Positions 1 to 6,420 of a DNA stretch of 13,278 nucleotides are shown here, one piece after another. The position numbers and the translations under genes are program-made. Below the pieces are notes generated by a model that had not been told where the DNA came from, did no database searches, and was given only the letters and a program-made list of their open reading frames with translations. This DNA comes from an uncultured Fidelibacterota bacterium (GTDB lineage: Bacteria > Fidelibacterota > Fidelibacteria > Fidelibacterales > Fidelibacteraceae). Each line of letters begins with the position of its first letter. Position 1 is the stretch's first letter. Location: contig CALMFL010000048.1 of assembly GCA_937862595.1 (NCBI GenBank), positions 1 to 13,278 of the forward strand, in the 5' to 3' direction.

Positions 1-1
1 C

Positions 2-1030
2 TCGATCACCATTTTAAGCCTTGCGGCCGTCACGGCGCTGAACGTGTTCTTTCCCGGACTGACCGTCAACGCCCCGGTCACCAAACTGCTGGCCATCGTG
101 ATCATCCTGATCCTGACGGGCATCCACATCCGGAGCGTGAAACAGGGATCCTGGATCCAGGTCGTACTCACCCTGCTGAAGATCTTTCCCCTGGCCATCC
201 TGGCCGTCCTGGGGCTTTTCTATCTGGATTCCCCGACGCTGTTCATCCGCCCGGAATTTGCCGGACCGGCGAAGCACTCGGTGTTCTGGCTGATCATGAT
301 GGGCGCCTCCGGAACGGTCTGGAGCTACGCGGGATTTCCGAACATCATGTACATGGCGGGGGAGGTGAAGGACCCGCGGCGCAATATTCCGCGCGCCCTG
401 ATCTCCTCGGCGCTCTTTGTCACCCTGATGTACGTGCTGATCTCCCTGGCGACCGCCGCCCTGATCCCGCACGACGAGATCGTCCGGACCGAGGGATTCC
501 TGAATCCCTTCCGCTACCTTCCGGTCTTCTCGGCCTTTGCCGCGGGATTCCTGGCGATCGCGGCCTTCATTTCCTGCGTGGGCGCCACCAACGTGTGCGT
601 CATGAGCCAGCCCCGCCTGCAGTATGCCATGGCCCGGGACGGGCTCTTTTTCAAGACCTTCGGCAAGATCCATCCGCGTTTCGGGACCCCGGTGAATTCC
701 ATTCTCCTGCAGTCCGGATTTGCGATCGTCCTGGTCTTTATCAGCCGGAATACGCTGGACTCCCTGCTGGGCTACTTCACCTTTTCCTACCTGTTCCAGA
801 ACATTCTGGTCTACGGCAGCATCTTCTGGCTGAAAAAGCGGGAAGATTACGCGCCGTCCTACGTGTCGCCCATGTGGCGGACCATGGCCGTCCTGGCCAT
901 CGTCCTGCCCCTGCCGCTGATCCTGGCGAGTTTCAGCACCTTTCCGCTGAACGGGATATTGTTCAGCGTGCTCTTCACCCTTGCGGGCATTCCCGTCTAT
1001 TTTCTCTTTAAAAAACGTCTTGAATCGTGA
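2..1030 (+). CDS. APC-superfamily amino-acid permease (5'-truncated)
   Basis: This is the C-terminal portion (342 residues) of an inner-membrane amino-acid transporter. The frame is open from base 2, so the start and first few helices lie outside the window. Long hydrophobic segments alternate with short charged loops, giving roughly eight or nine helices. Family features visible are the stretch GASGTVWSYAGFPNIMYMAG followed by EVKDPRRNIPRAL, the conserved loop after the sixth helix in LAT/SteT-type APC carriers. Also present is ARDGLFF-KTFGKIHPRFGTPVNS, the usual cytoplasmic loop after helix 8. The likely role is uptake or exchange of an amino acid. The substrate cannot be read from the sequence. 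It converges with the S41 protease gene, only 5 bases separating the two stop codons, and I see no clear terminator there. Confidence 0.85.
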   Translation, partial: SITILSLAAVTALNVFFPGLTVNAPVTKLLAIVIILILTGIHIRSVKQGSWIQVVLTLLKIFPLAILAVLGLFYLDSPTLFIRPEFAGPAKHSVFWLIMMGASGTVWSYAGFPNIMYMAGEVKDPRRNIPRALISSALFVTLMYVLISLATAALIPHDEIVRTEGFLNPFRYLPVFSAFAAGFLAIAAFISCVGATNVCVMSQPRLQYAMARDGLFFKTFGKIHPRFGTPVNSILLQSGFAIVLVFISRNTLDSLLGYFTFSYLFQNILVYGSIFWLKKREDYAPSYVSPMWRTMAVLAIVLPLPLILASFSTFPLNGILFSVLFTLAGIPVYFLFKKRLES

Positions 1031-1035
1031 GCGGC

Positions 1036-2058
1036 TTAGCGCTGCAGCAGTGAATCCAGGGCGGCCTCGATGACCGTGTCGAAGCCCTGCGCCATGTCGC
1101 TGCTGTCCAGCACCGCATAAATGTCGGGCGGCACGCCGTTCTCGTAATTGATCCCGTCCGGCGTCAGGGTGCGCGTAATGGAGAAACGGTAGATCCAGCC
1201 GTTGGGGAGCTGGCCGCCGTTCGGCATCCCGAGCCCGCCCCCGGTCGTGTCGCCGACCAGGAACACGTTATCCAGGGCGAGGGTCGCCAGCGAGAACATG
1301 GAAGTGGCGCTGTAGGAACCGCGGTCGATCAGCACGGCGACCGGTTTGGCGTAGTGCAGCACGGTATCCGCGGGCACGGCGTAAACGGGCGTCAGGCCGC
1401 TGAATTCCTCGTGCCCGGGCCCCGCCTTGATGCAGCTCGTAAAGACCGGCGCATCCGAAAGGGTCAGATACGAGAGGAAGAGGTTGACGTTGGAAATGTA
1501 GCCGCCGCCGTTCTGGCGCATGTCCAGAATAAGGCCGTCGGTGTCCTTGTAGCGGTCGAAAAGATAGAGGATCTGCGAACCGCTGGTCCCGGTGGAAAAG
1601 GACGCGTAGCGGATATAGCCCACCCGTCCGCCGGCGATGAAATCGTGCTGGAACGGTCCGGTCGAATAGTAGTCCGTCCCCAGATAGTTCTCTTTGATAA
1701 AGCGGAAATCGATATTGTCCGGGCCCAGCAGGCTGATGTCAAAGCGGGAGATGTTGAATTCCGAAAAAAGGTTCACGTGCCCGTCCCTCAGCTCGTTCAG
1801 CATGCTTCCCAGCTGAAAGAAGAGCGAATCGTCGCTCATGCCCGAACGGATCTCCGGCGCATAACGGGCGTAGACGGCGTCCCAGTCGACGTTCTTGACA
1901 TCGAAATAGGCGTACTGCTCGTTGACCTTGTTCCAGAGATAGTCAAAGGTCGCGGGCGCGTCGGCGGGCGTCGGCGGATCGAAGAAGATCCGTTCGCAGG
2001 ACAGCAGCAGCAGGGCGGCCGCCAGGATAAGCGGGATCGTTCCGTATCGTTTTTTCAT
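1036..2058 (-). CDS. S41-family peptidase, lipoprotein
   Basis: This is a 340-residue secreted serine protease of the tail-specific/tricorn-core family. A hydrophobic signal (residues 8-20) ends in LLLLSC, a lipobox with Cys21 as the lipidation site, so the enzyme should be anchored in the outer or inner membrane facing the periplasm or surface. The N-terminal helical domain spans about 30-90. Motifs in order are LRDGHV (90-95, probable catalytic His94), LILDMRQNGGG (176-186), and DRGSYSATS (245-253, probable nucleophile Ser250). TTGGGLGMPNGG (271-282) replaces the lysine-bearing TGKG of CtpA-type enzymes. INYENGVPPD (303-312) is the usual C-terminal motif. The His and the missing lysine point to the S41B (Ser-His-Ser-Glu) type rather than S41A. 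No PDZ domain is evident. The start codon directly follows the stop of the upstream barrel gene, so the two are surely co-transcribed. The substrate is unknown. Confidence 0.9.
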   Translation of the reverse strand: MKKRYGTIPLILAAALLLLSCERIFFDPPTPADAPATFDYLWNKVNEQYAYFDVKNVDWDAVYARYAPEIRSGMSDDSLFFQLGSMLNELRDGHVNLFSEFNISRFDISLLGPDNIDFRFIKENYLGTDYYSTGPFQHDFIAGGRVGYIRYASFSTGTSGSQILYLFDRYKDTDGLILDMRQNGGGYISNVNLFLSYLTLSDAPVFTSCIKAGPGHEEFSGLTPVYAVPADTVLHYAKPVAVLIDRGSYSATSMFSLATLALDNVFLVGDTTGGGLGMPNGGQLPNGWIYRFSITRTLTPDGINYENGVPPDIYAVLDSSDMAQGFDTVIEAALDSLLQR

Positions 2059-2886
2059 CTATTTCACCCTGAAATAAAGCGTGAACAGGAGCTCGTGCCG
2101 GGCGGTCTCCAGCAGATAAATGTCCCGTTTTCCCGTAGAGAGCATGTCCCAGACATAGGCGAATTCGACGGCGTTGCCGTTGTCCAGAATGCGCGTCAGT
2201 CCGGCTTTGCTGCGCAGGCGGAAACCGCCCGCAAAGAGGTGGCGGGACAGGATCTCGGCCGTGTTCAGGCTGCCGTTGAGCACGTAGGGATAGGCCGGCC
2301 GGACGGCGGCGAGCAGCAGGGGAAAGTCCAGGCGGCAGAACAGGGAATAATTCCGCGCGGGCCGCCGGAAATTCAGAAAAAGTATTTTTTTATCGATCGC
2401 GGGACGCGTGAAGGCATGCTCCATGCCGCCGCTGAAAAAGAGTCCCGTAAAGAGGTCGAAATTGCCCGAGGCGTTCTGATAGGCGTCGTTGAAGGTGAAG
2501 GCGAAGGCGGAACTCAGGCTGCCGCCCGCGGAGATCTTCAGGCCGGGGGAGGAAATTTCCCGGATCGTGCGCAGGTAATGCAGCCGGAAGTCGCCCTTGG
2601 CATAATGCATCAGGTACATCAAGTCGCCGCCGAACGCCGCCGCATAGCTGACATCCACCCCGATCCCCCAGTTGCGGACGGGACTGTCGGACACATAACC
2701 CGATCCCGCCGCCAGCGACACGCCCCGGTAGCGGAGCGGGGAGGTCCCCAGATCCCGCACGCTGGCATAGCCGCCGCCCGAAGTCAGCGAGATCCAGTCT
2801 GTGCCGGAAGCCGGAACGGTTTCGTCCGCTGCGGAGAAGAGAAGACCCAGGCAGAAGGGAAGGATCAGGAGGTGGTTTCGTTTCAT
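2059..2886 (-). CDS. Probable outer-membrane beta-barrel protein, family unknown
   Basis: I do not recognise a named family for this 275-residue protein. From the chosen ATG the product begins MKRNHLLILPFCLGLLFSA, a normal signal peptide with likely cleavage near residue 20. An in-frame ATG ten codons upstream (2914-2916) would put non-signal-like residues in front. The mature part is rich in short alternating hydrophobic/polar stretches with Gly, Tyr, Phe and Ser, for example WGIGVDVSYAAAF, GDFRLHYLRT, LFTGLFFSGGM and YSLFCRLDFPLLL. It ends in an aromatic strand, LLFTLYFRVK. This pattern fits a small barrel of about 10-12 strands. The S41 lipoprotein protease follows with no intervening base, suggesting a functional pair at the cell envelope. 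A periplasmic beta-rich protein is the main alternative. Confidence 0.65.
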   Translation of the reverse strand: MKRNHLLILPFCLGLLFSAADETVPASGTDWISLTSGGGYASVRDLGTSPLRYRGVSLAAGSGYVSDSPVRNWGIGVDVSYAAAFGGDLMYLMHYAKGDFRLHYLRTIREISSPGLKISAGGSLSSAFAFTFNDAYQNASGNFDLFTGLFFSGGMEHAFTRPAIDKKILFLNFRRPARNYSLFCRLDFPLLLAAVRPAYPYVLNGSLNTAEILSRHLFAGGFRLRSKAGLTRILDNGNAVEFAYVWDMLSTGKRDIYLLETARHELLFTLYFRVK

Positions 2887-2979
2887 AAGGGAATTTATGA
2901 CCGCCGGGAACGGCATGCAATAAAAAGATGCTCCGCGGGGGCAGGAAATTCGGACGAAGATCCGGCCGGAGGATAATCG

Positions 2980-3010
2980 TTTGCTTTGGCAGGTAAAAGA
3001 TGTATTTTAA
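2980..3010 (+). promoter_or_regulatory. Candidate promoter for the cupin operon
   Basis: TTTG at 2980-2983 is separated by 19 bases from TATTTTAA at 3003-3010. This resembles the Bacteroidota pattern of TTTG, 19-21 bases, then TAnnTTTG, although the last two bases do not match. A sigma70 reading (TTGCTT at 2981-2986, 16 bases, TATTTT at 3003-3008) is also possible. It sits in the 180-base divergent gap and points toward the cupin gene, 57 bases upstream of its start. No experimental support; short motifs like this arise by chance. Confidence 0.3.
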
Positions 3011-3066
3011 AATCGCGTCCCGGTTCGGGACAGCGAAAAAAAATTCATTAAACCGAAAGGACAGAC

Positions 3067-3408
3067 ATGATCGTTAAACGCAACTGGAAAGAAACCCCCA
3101 TCAAGGAAAATGCCCAGAACGTGGACGGGCGCGATCTGTATAACGGCGAGCACGCGCAGATCGTGCACCTGATGATGCAGCCCGGCGATTCGCTGCTGCC
3201 GCACAAGACGCCCGTGGACGTCGCCTTTTACGTGCTGGAAGGCCGCGGGACCGTGGAGATCGGCGGCGAAACGGAAGAAGCCGGCGAAGGGACGCTGATC
3301 GAAAGTCCGAAAATGATCACGCACTGCTGGCACAACACCGGGACGGGCCCCCTGCGCATCCTGGTGATCAAGGTCCCGCACCCCATGAAGAAGACCCACA
3401 TACTCTAA
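3067..3408 (+). CDS. Single-domain cupin protein
   Basis: This is a 113-residue cytoplasmic protein with one conserved beta-barrel (Cupin_2). The first cupin motif runs from Gly40 to Gly59 with His46 and Glu58. The second contains Pro81, His86 and His89-Asn90. His46, Glu58 and His86 are plausible metal ligands, but the usual HxH is HKT here, so one canonical histidine of motif 1 is missing. The length is typical of mono-domain cupins. Such proteins can be dioxygenases, isomerases, sugar-binding or sensor domains, and the sequence does not choose between these. AAGGA at 3057-3061 serves as ribosome-binding site with 5-base spacing. It is followed after 19 bases by a small membrane-protein gene, likely co-transcribed. 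Confidence 0.85.
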   Translation: MIVKRNWKETPIKENAQNVDGRDLYNGEHAQIVHLMMQPGDSLLPHKTPVDVAFYVLEGRGTVEIGGETEEAGEGTLIESPKMITHCWHNTGTGPLRILVIKVPHPMKKTHIL

Positions 3409-3427
3409 ACGATACACGGAGAAAAAA

Positions 3428-3634
3428 ATGAAAGCTCTCAACATCCTGCGCATGGTGACCTTTTTTATCACCCTTCTGACCAGCGTTCCCCTTTTCATCA
3501 ACTACCTTACGGGAACGCCGCCTTCCTTTGCGCTGATCACGCACCTGCACGTGTGGTTCGGCCTGGGATTCTTTATCTTCGGCGGCAGCAGCATGGCCCT
3601 GATGAAGAAAGAAAATCAGAAGAAAGCAGAGTAA
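3428..3634 (+). CDS. Small two-helix membrane protein, unknown function
   Basis: I do not recognise the family of this 68-residue product. Two hydrophobic segments are clear: residues about 8-26 (RMVTFFITLLTSVPLFINY) and 39-60, with His39 and His41 at the head of the second helix (THLHVWFGLGFFIF). The C-terminus is a short charged tail, KKENQKKAE. GGAG at 3418-3421, 6 bases before the ATG, supports translation. It lies 19 bases downstream of the cupin stop, so the two probably form an operon. The paired histidines at a membrane boundary could bind a metal or haem, but that is speculation. It could also be a small transporter accessory or membrane regulator. Confidence 0.65.
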   Translation: MKALNILRMVTFFITLLTSVPLFINYLTGTPPSFALITHLHVWFGLGFFIFGGSSMALMKKENQKKAE

Positions 3635-3684
3635 GCGTCCGGCGCACGAAAGACTGAAAGACCCTCAAATTTAAGCGTGTGAAA

Positions 3685-4950
3685 TTATGATCGCCGTTCC
3701 GCGGCGTCCGCCGCCGCCGTTCCCGCCACAAAACCCGAGGACCAGGCGATCTGCAGGTTGTAGCCGCCGGTCGCGGCGTCAAGGTCGAGGATCTCTCCCG
3801 CAAAATACAGGCCCCGGACGCGCTTGCTTTCCAGGGTGGACGGGTTGACCTCTTTCAGGTCCACGCCTCCCGAGGTGATGATGGCGTCGTTCCAGCCGGT
3901 ATGGCCGGTCACCGTAAAGCGCAGATGCTTTAATCCGGTGAGCAGGGATTTGCGTTCCTCGCCGCTGACCTGATTGCAGAATTTTTCCGGGTCCAGTCCC
4001 GTATGTTCGCAGAGCGGCAGGACCATTTTCAGGGGCACGAGATTCTTGATCATCGTCTTGAGCTTCGCCCGGCCGTTCGCATCCAGTTCGCGCAAAAGGC
4101 GCGCGTCCAGGACCGCGTCGTCCAGGGCGGCCTTGCAGTCCAGCTCGATCTCGACCCGTCGGCCTTCTTCCAGCGCGATCACGGCGTCGCGGCTGATATC
4201 GAGGATGATCGGACCCGAGAGGCCGAAGTGCGTGAACAGCATTTCCCCGAAGTTGCTGCGGACTTTTTTACCGTCCAGATAGAGGTCCGCCCGGACATTG
4301 CGCAGGGAGATTCCCTGCAGTTCCGGCGCCAGAGCGCCCGAGGTCGTCAGCGGTACGAGCGCGGGCAGCGGCGTAACGATCCGGTGTCCCAGCGCGGCCG
4401 CCATGACGTAGCCGTCCCCGCTGCTCCCCGTCGCGGGGTAGGAGCGCCCGCCCGTCGCCAGGATGCAGGCCCTGCACGGGAACACGCTTCCGGTATCCAG
4501 TTCGACCCCCTTGACCGCGTCGTTTTCAACGAGAAGATTTTTCACCTTCCGCTGGTATTTGATCGTAACCCCCAGTCCCTCGACCCAGTTCACCAGGGCG
4601 TCGACCACGTCCATGGCATGCTGGGACTGCGGAAAAATGCGCCGCCCGCGCTCCTCGAGGGTGGGAACGTTCAGGCGATGGAAGAGCCGCAGGGTATCCG
4701 GGAGGAAAAAGCGGCTGAACATCGGCCGGCAGAACTTCGGGACCGGATAGATCTGCTTCATGTACTCCGCGATATCCGAATTGTTGGTGATATTGCAGCG
4801 GCCTTTTCCGGTGATCAGCAGCTTGCGTCCCGCCCGCTTCATGGATTCCAGCAGCAGCACGGAAGCCCCGGCTTCCGCCGCCGTTCCCGCGGCGATCAGT
4901 CCGGCCGCGCCGGCGCCGATCACAATGATGTCATAAGGTGTTTCCGTCAT
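3685..4950 (-). CDS. BaiN/HI0933-family FAD-dependent oxidoreductase
   Basis: This is a 421-residue cytoplasmic flavoprotein, full length for the family (YhiN, HI0933, BaiN/RdsA-like). The N-terminal Rossmann motif IIVIGAGAAGLIAAG (8-22) has the three glycines of GxGxxG at 12, 14 and 17, and Glu35 ends the second strand to bind the FAD ribose. GRKLLITGKGRCNITN (41-56) is the family signature. LATGG (164-168) is the second flavin-binding segment. GEMLFTHFGLSGP (235-247) and GGVDLKEVNPSTLESK (361-376) are further conserved blocks. The C-terminal flavin-binding segment GLYFAGEILDLDAATGGYN starts at residue 380. Family members reduce unsaturated substrates; BaiN was proposed for bile-acid dehydroxylation, but the true substrate of most members is unknown and is not implied here. 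It is divergent from the homocysteine methyltransferase gene. Confidence 0.93.
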   Translation of the reverse strand: MTETPYDIIVIGAGAAGLIAAGTAAEAGASVLLLESMKRAGRKLLITGKGRCNITNNSDIAEYMKQIYPVPKFCRPMFSRFFLPDTLRLFHRLNVPTLEERGRRIFPQSQHAMDVVDALVNWVEGLGVTIKYQRKVKNLLVENDAVKGVELDTGSVFPCRACILATGGRSYPATGSSGDGYVMAAALGHRIVTPLPALVPLTTSGALAPELQGISLRNVRADLYLDGKKVRSNFGEMLFTHFGLSGPIILDISRDAVIALEEGRRVEIELDCKAALDDAVLDARLLRELDANGRAKLKTMIKNLVPLKMVLPLCEHTGLDPEKFCNQVSGEERKSLLTGLKHLRFTVTGHTGWNDAIITSGGVDLKEVNPSTLESKRVRGLYFAGEILDLDAATGGYNLQIAWSSGFVAGTAAADAAERRS

Positions 4951-5041
4951 GCCCTAATATAGTCAGAAGCGGGCATTATTGATACGGTATTTCTGCGCTA
5001 TTTCATTTCCCGCCCGTGCGCATCCGGAAGCGGGACGTTCA

Positions 5042-5067
5042 GAAAATGCGTGCAGATCCGCATTTTC
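5042..5067 (+). promoter_or_regulatory. Perfect inverted repeat in leader of homocysteine methyltransferase gene
   Basis: GAAAATGCG (5042-5050) is exactly complementary to CGCATTTTC (5059-5067), with an 8-base loop TGCAGATC. It lies 31 bases before the start codon, in the 147-base gap between divergent genes. No T-run follows, so it is not a simple terminator. It could be an operator for a dimeric repressor, or an mRNA leader hairpin. The regulator is not identifiable from this window. Confidence 0.5.
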
Positions 5068-5087
5068 ATTCTTAGATTTTCACTATC

Positions 5088-5092
5088 GGAGG
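5088..5092 (+). promoter_or_regulatory. Ribosome-binding site GGAGG deciding the start at 5098
   Basis: GGAGG lies 5 bases before the ATG at 5098. It favours this start over the in-frame GTG at 5050, which lies in the inverted repeat and adds 16 residues absent from the conserved domain. Confidence 0.75.
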
Positions 5093-5097
5093 AAAGC

Positions 5098-5979
5098 ATG
5101 AGAAAACCCTTTTTAGAGATCTTTTCGGAAAAGCGGGTCCGGGTGTCGGACGGCGCCTGGGGGACCTTTCTGCAGACGGAAGGCCTGAAGTCCGGCGAAT
5201 GCCCCGAGGCGTGGAACATTGAAAATCCCGAAGCGGTCGTCTCGATCGCCCGGCGCTACATCGAGGCCGGGTCCGACATGGTCGAGACCAACACCTTCGG
5301 CGGATCGAGGCATAAGCTGGACCTTTTCGGATGCGGGGACATGACCTACGAACTCAACAAAGCCGGAGCGGAACTCTCGCGCCGTGCGGCGGGGGAGGAG
5401 CACTGGGTGCTCGGCTCCGTCGGTCCCTCGGGCGTGATCCTGATGATGGGAGATGTCGGCGAAGCGGAGCTGTACGACGGCTTTCTCCTACAGGTCAGGG
5501 GACTGGCGGACGGCGGTGCGGACGCACTGTGCCTTGAGACCTTTTCGGACCTGGAGGAAGCGGCGGCGGCGATCCGGGCCGCAAAGACCACCGGGCTCCC
5601 GGTCATCTGCACCTTTACCTTTGAGAACGGATTTTCCATGATGGGCGTCACGCCGGAAGCCTATGCCGAAAAAATGCTCGAGCTCGGGGTGGACGTCCTG
5701 GGGACCAACTGCGGGAACGGCCTTTCGGGCATGGCCGGGATCGTGGAAGCGATACGCCGGACTGCGCCGGACTGCCCCATCCTTGTTCATGCCAATGCCG
5801 GCATGCCCGTTCTTCAGGACGGTGAAGCCGTTTACCCGGAATCGCCCGAAGACATGGCTGCGTTTGTCCCCCGCATCGTCAGGGCCGGCGCCTGCATCGT
5901 GGGCGGCTGCTGCGGCACGAACCCGGACCATATCCGCGCGATCAGAGAACAGGTTGAAAAACTGGCGGCCGATGAATGA
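5098..5979 (+). CDS. Stand-alone homocysteine S-methyltransferase domain protein
   Basis: This is a 293-residue (beta/alpha)8 barrel enzyme equivalent to the N-terminal homocysteine-binding domain of cobalamin-dependent MetH. The expected reaction is methyl transfer to homocysteine, giving methionine. Motifs are VSDGAWGTFLQ (16-26), ETNTFGGSR (63-71), GSVGPSG (106-112), LETFSDLEE (146-154), GTNCGNG (202-208) and VGGCCGTNPDHI (268-279). Cys205, Cys271 and Cys272 match the three zinc ligands. No methyltetrahydrofolate, cobalamin or reactivation domain follows, and the chain stops after the first domain. Either those domains are encoded elsewhere (split methionine synthase) or the protein uses another methyl donor such as S-methylmethionine or betaine. 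Its length suits both ideas. It is divergent from the flavoprotein gene and followed by a repeat-rich spacer, so it is probably monocistronic. Confidence 0.9.
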   Translation: MRKPFLEIFSEKRVRVSDGAWGTFLQTEGLKSGECPEAWNIENPEAVVSIARRYIEAGSDMVETNTFGGSRHKLDLFGCGDMTYELNKAGAELSRRAAGEEHWVLGSVGPSGVILMMGDVGEAELYDGFLLQVRGLADGGADALCLETFSDLEEAAAAIRAAKTTGLPVICTFTFENGFSMMGVTPEAYAEKMLELGVDVLGTNCGNGLSGMAGIVEAIRRTAPDCPILVHANAGMPVLQDGEAVYPESPEDMAAFVPRIVRAGACIVGGCCGTNPDHIRAIREQVEKLAADE

Positions 5980-5984
5980 ACAAA

Positions 5985-6050
5985 CTCTCCTTCGCCACCC
6001 ACTACGCTCCGAAGCGTCGGAGCTACGTTGGTCTACGGAGAGAAGGAGAG
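5985..6050. repeat. Composite palindrome with nested hairpin
   Basis: The outer arms CTCTCCTTC (5985-5993) and GAAGGAGAG (6042-6050) are exact complements. Inside them lies a second hairpin, GCTCCGA (6006-6012) with TCGGAGC (6017-6023) and loop AGCG. The element starts 6 bases after the methyltransferase stop. With no T-run it is not a classical intrinsic terminator, though the structure could stabilise the 3' end of that transcript. Confidence 0.7.
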
Positions 6051-6055
6051 GGAGC

Positions 6056-6094
6056 GAAGGGGAGAGGGGGAGAAAAGGAGAAGAGGAGAAGAGG
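6056..6094 (+). repeat. Uninterrupted 39-base polypurine tract
   Basis: Every base from 6056 to 6094 is A or G. With a single C at 6055 the purine run extends back to 6037. Shorter tracts occur at 6495-6517 and 6539-6560, on the same strand and next to the second copy of the 39-base repeat. Confidence 0.8.
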
Positions 6095-6129
6095 CATGCT
6101 CCCCGAAGCTTTAGCGAAGGGGAGAGAAA
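6091..6129 (+). repeat. 39-base direct repeat, copy 1, containing a hairpin
   Basis: The 39 bases are identical to 6514-6552. The core at 6099-6124 folds as CTCCCC/GGGGAG (6099-6104 with 6119-6124), a symmetric GAA/GAA internal loop (6105-6107 and 6116-6118) and a small GCT/AGC inner stem. Weaker similarity to copy 2 continues downstream to about 6160, including CTTATCAA-CCTATCGA 8-mers that resemble the tandem array after copy 2. Confidence 0.85.
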
Positions 6130-6183
6130 TGGAGATCAATAATCAACTTATCAACCTATCGACATATTTTAATCTCCGACGTG

Positions 6184-6219
6184 TCCTTCGAAGCTCCGAC
6201 GTATCGGAGCGAAGAAGGA
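6184..6219 (+). repeat. Hairpin with GAA/GAA internal loop
   Basis: The outer stem is TCCTTC (6184-6189) with GAAGGA (6214-6219). Next comes a symmetric GAA/GAA internal loop (6190-6192 and 6211-6213), then an inner stem GCTCCGA (6193-6199) with TCGGAGC (6204-6210) and a CGTA loop. The inner stem is identical to that of the nested hairpin at 6006-6023, while the loop differs. Confidence 0.75.
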
Positions 6220-6246
6220 AGCCCGGCATGGGCGCAGGGCCGTTCG
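6220..6246 (+). repeat. 27-base imperfect direct repeat, copy 1
   Basis: It matches 6455-6481 at 23 of 27 positions and ends in GGGCCGTTCG. It contains a short hairpin (6221-6225 with 6229-6233, loop GCA). The differences between copies at two stem positions are both C/T changes that keep pairing through G-C or G-U. Confidence 0.65.
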
Positions 6247-6352
6247 CCCGGAAGCATACGGAAGAATATCGAACAAGGAACACCCATATGTGATTTCCGA
6301 AGGTTGCGAAGAATCGTGTCTCAATGAGATATCAATCAACACTTTTATCCTC

Positions 6353-6374
6353 TTCAACCCCGTTAGGGGTTGAA
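6353..6374 (+). repeat. TTCAACCCC/GGGGTTGAA hairpin, copy 1
   Basis: TTCAACCCC (6353-6361) pairs perfectly with GGGGTTGAA (6366-6374) around a GTTA loop. It is followed by TAACAG. A related hairpin lies 30 bases downstream, followed by TAGCAA. Confidence 0.75.
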
Positions 6375-6403
6375 TAACAGTAGACAAGCGCATCTTTTCA
6401 ATA

Positions 6404-6420
6404 CAACCCCGGAGGGGTTG
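6404..6420 (+). repeat. CAACCCC/GGGGTTG hairpin, copy 2
   Basis: CAACCCC (6404-6410) pairs with GGGGTTG (6414-6420) around a GGA loop, followed by AATAGCAA. The stem core and the trailing GAATA are shared with copy 1, but the loop sequence differs. Confidence 0.75.

Noticed and set aside
1354..2976. A 540-codon plus-strand reading frame opposite the protease and barrel genes
   Set aside because: It is antisense to two well-supported genes, spans their junction, and encodes low-complexity Arg/Gln/Gly-rich sequence. It is a shadow frame of GC-rich coding DNA.
4003..4962. A 319-codon plus-strand reading frame opposite the flavoprotein
   Set aside because: It is antisense to a full-length BaiN/HI0933 gene with all motifs intact, and its product resembles no family.
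4951..5097. SAM or cobalamin riboswitch before the methyltransferase gene
   Set aside because: I looked for the conserved junction and box sequences of these classes and found none. Only the 9-bp inverted repeat stands out.
5976..6293. A 105-codon plus-strand reading frame that overlaps the methyltransferase stop
   Set aside because: Its product is mostly Arg, Lys, Glu and Gly read from palindromes and the polypurine tract, with no recognisable domain. It is a by-product of the repeats.
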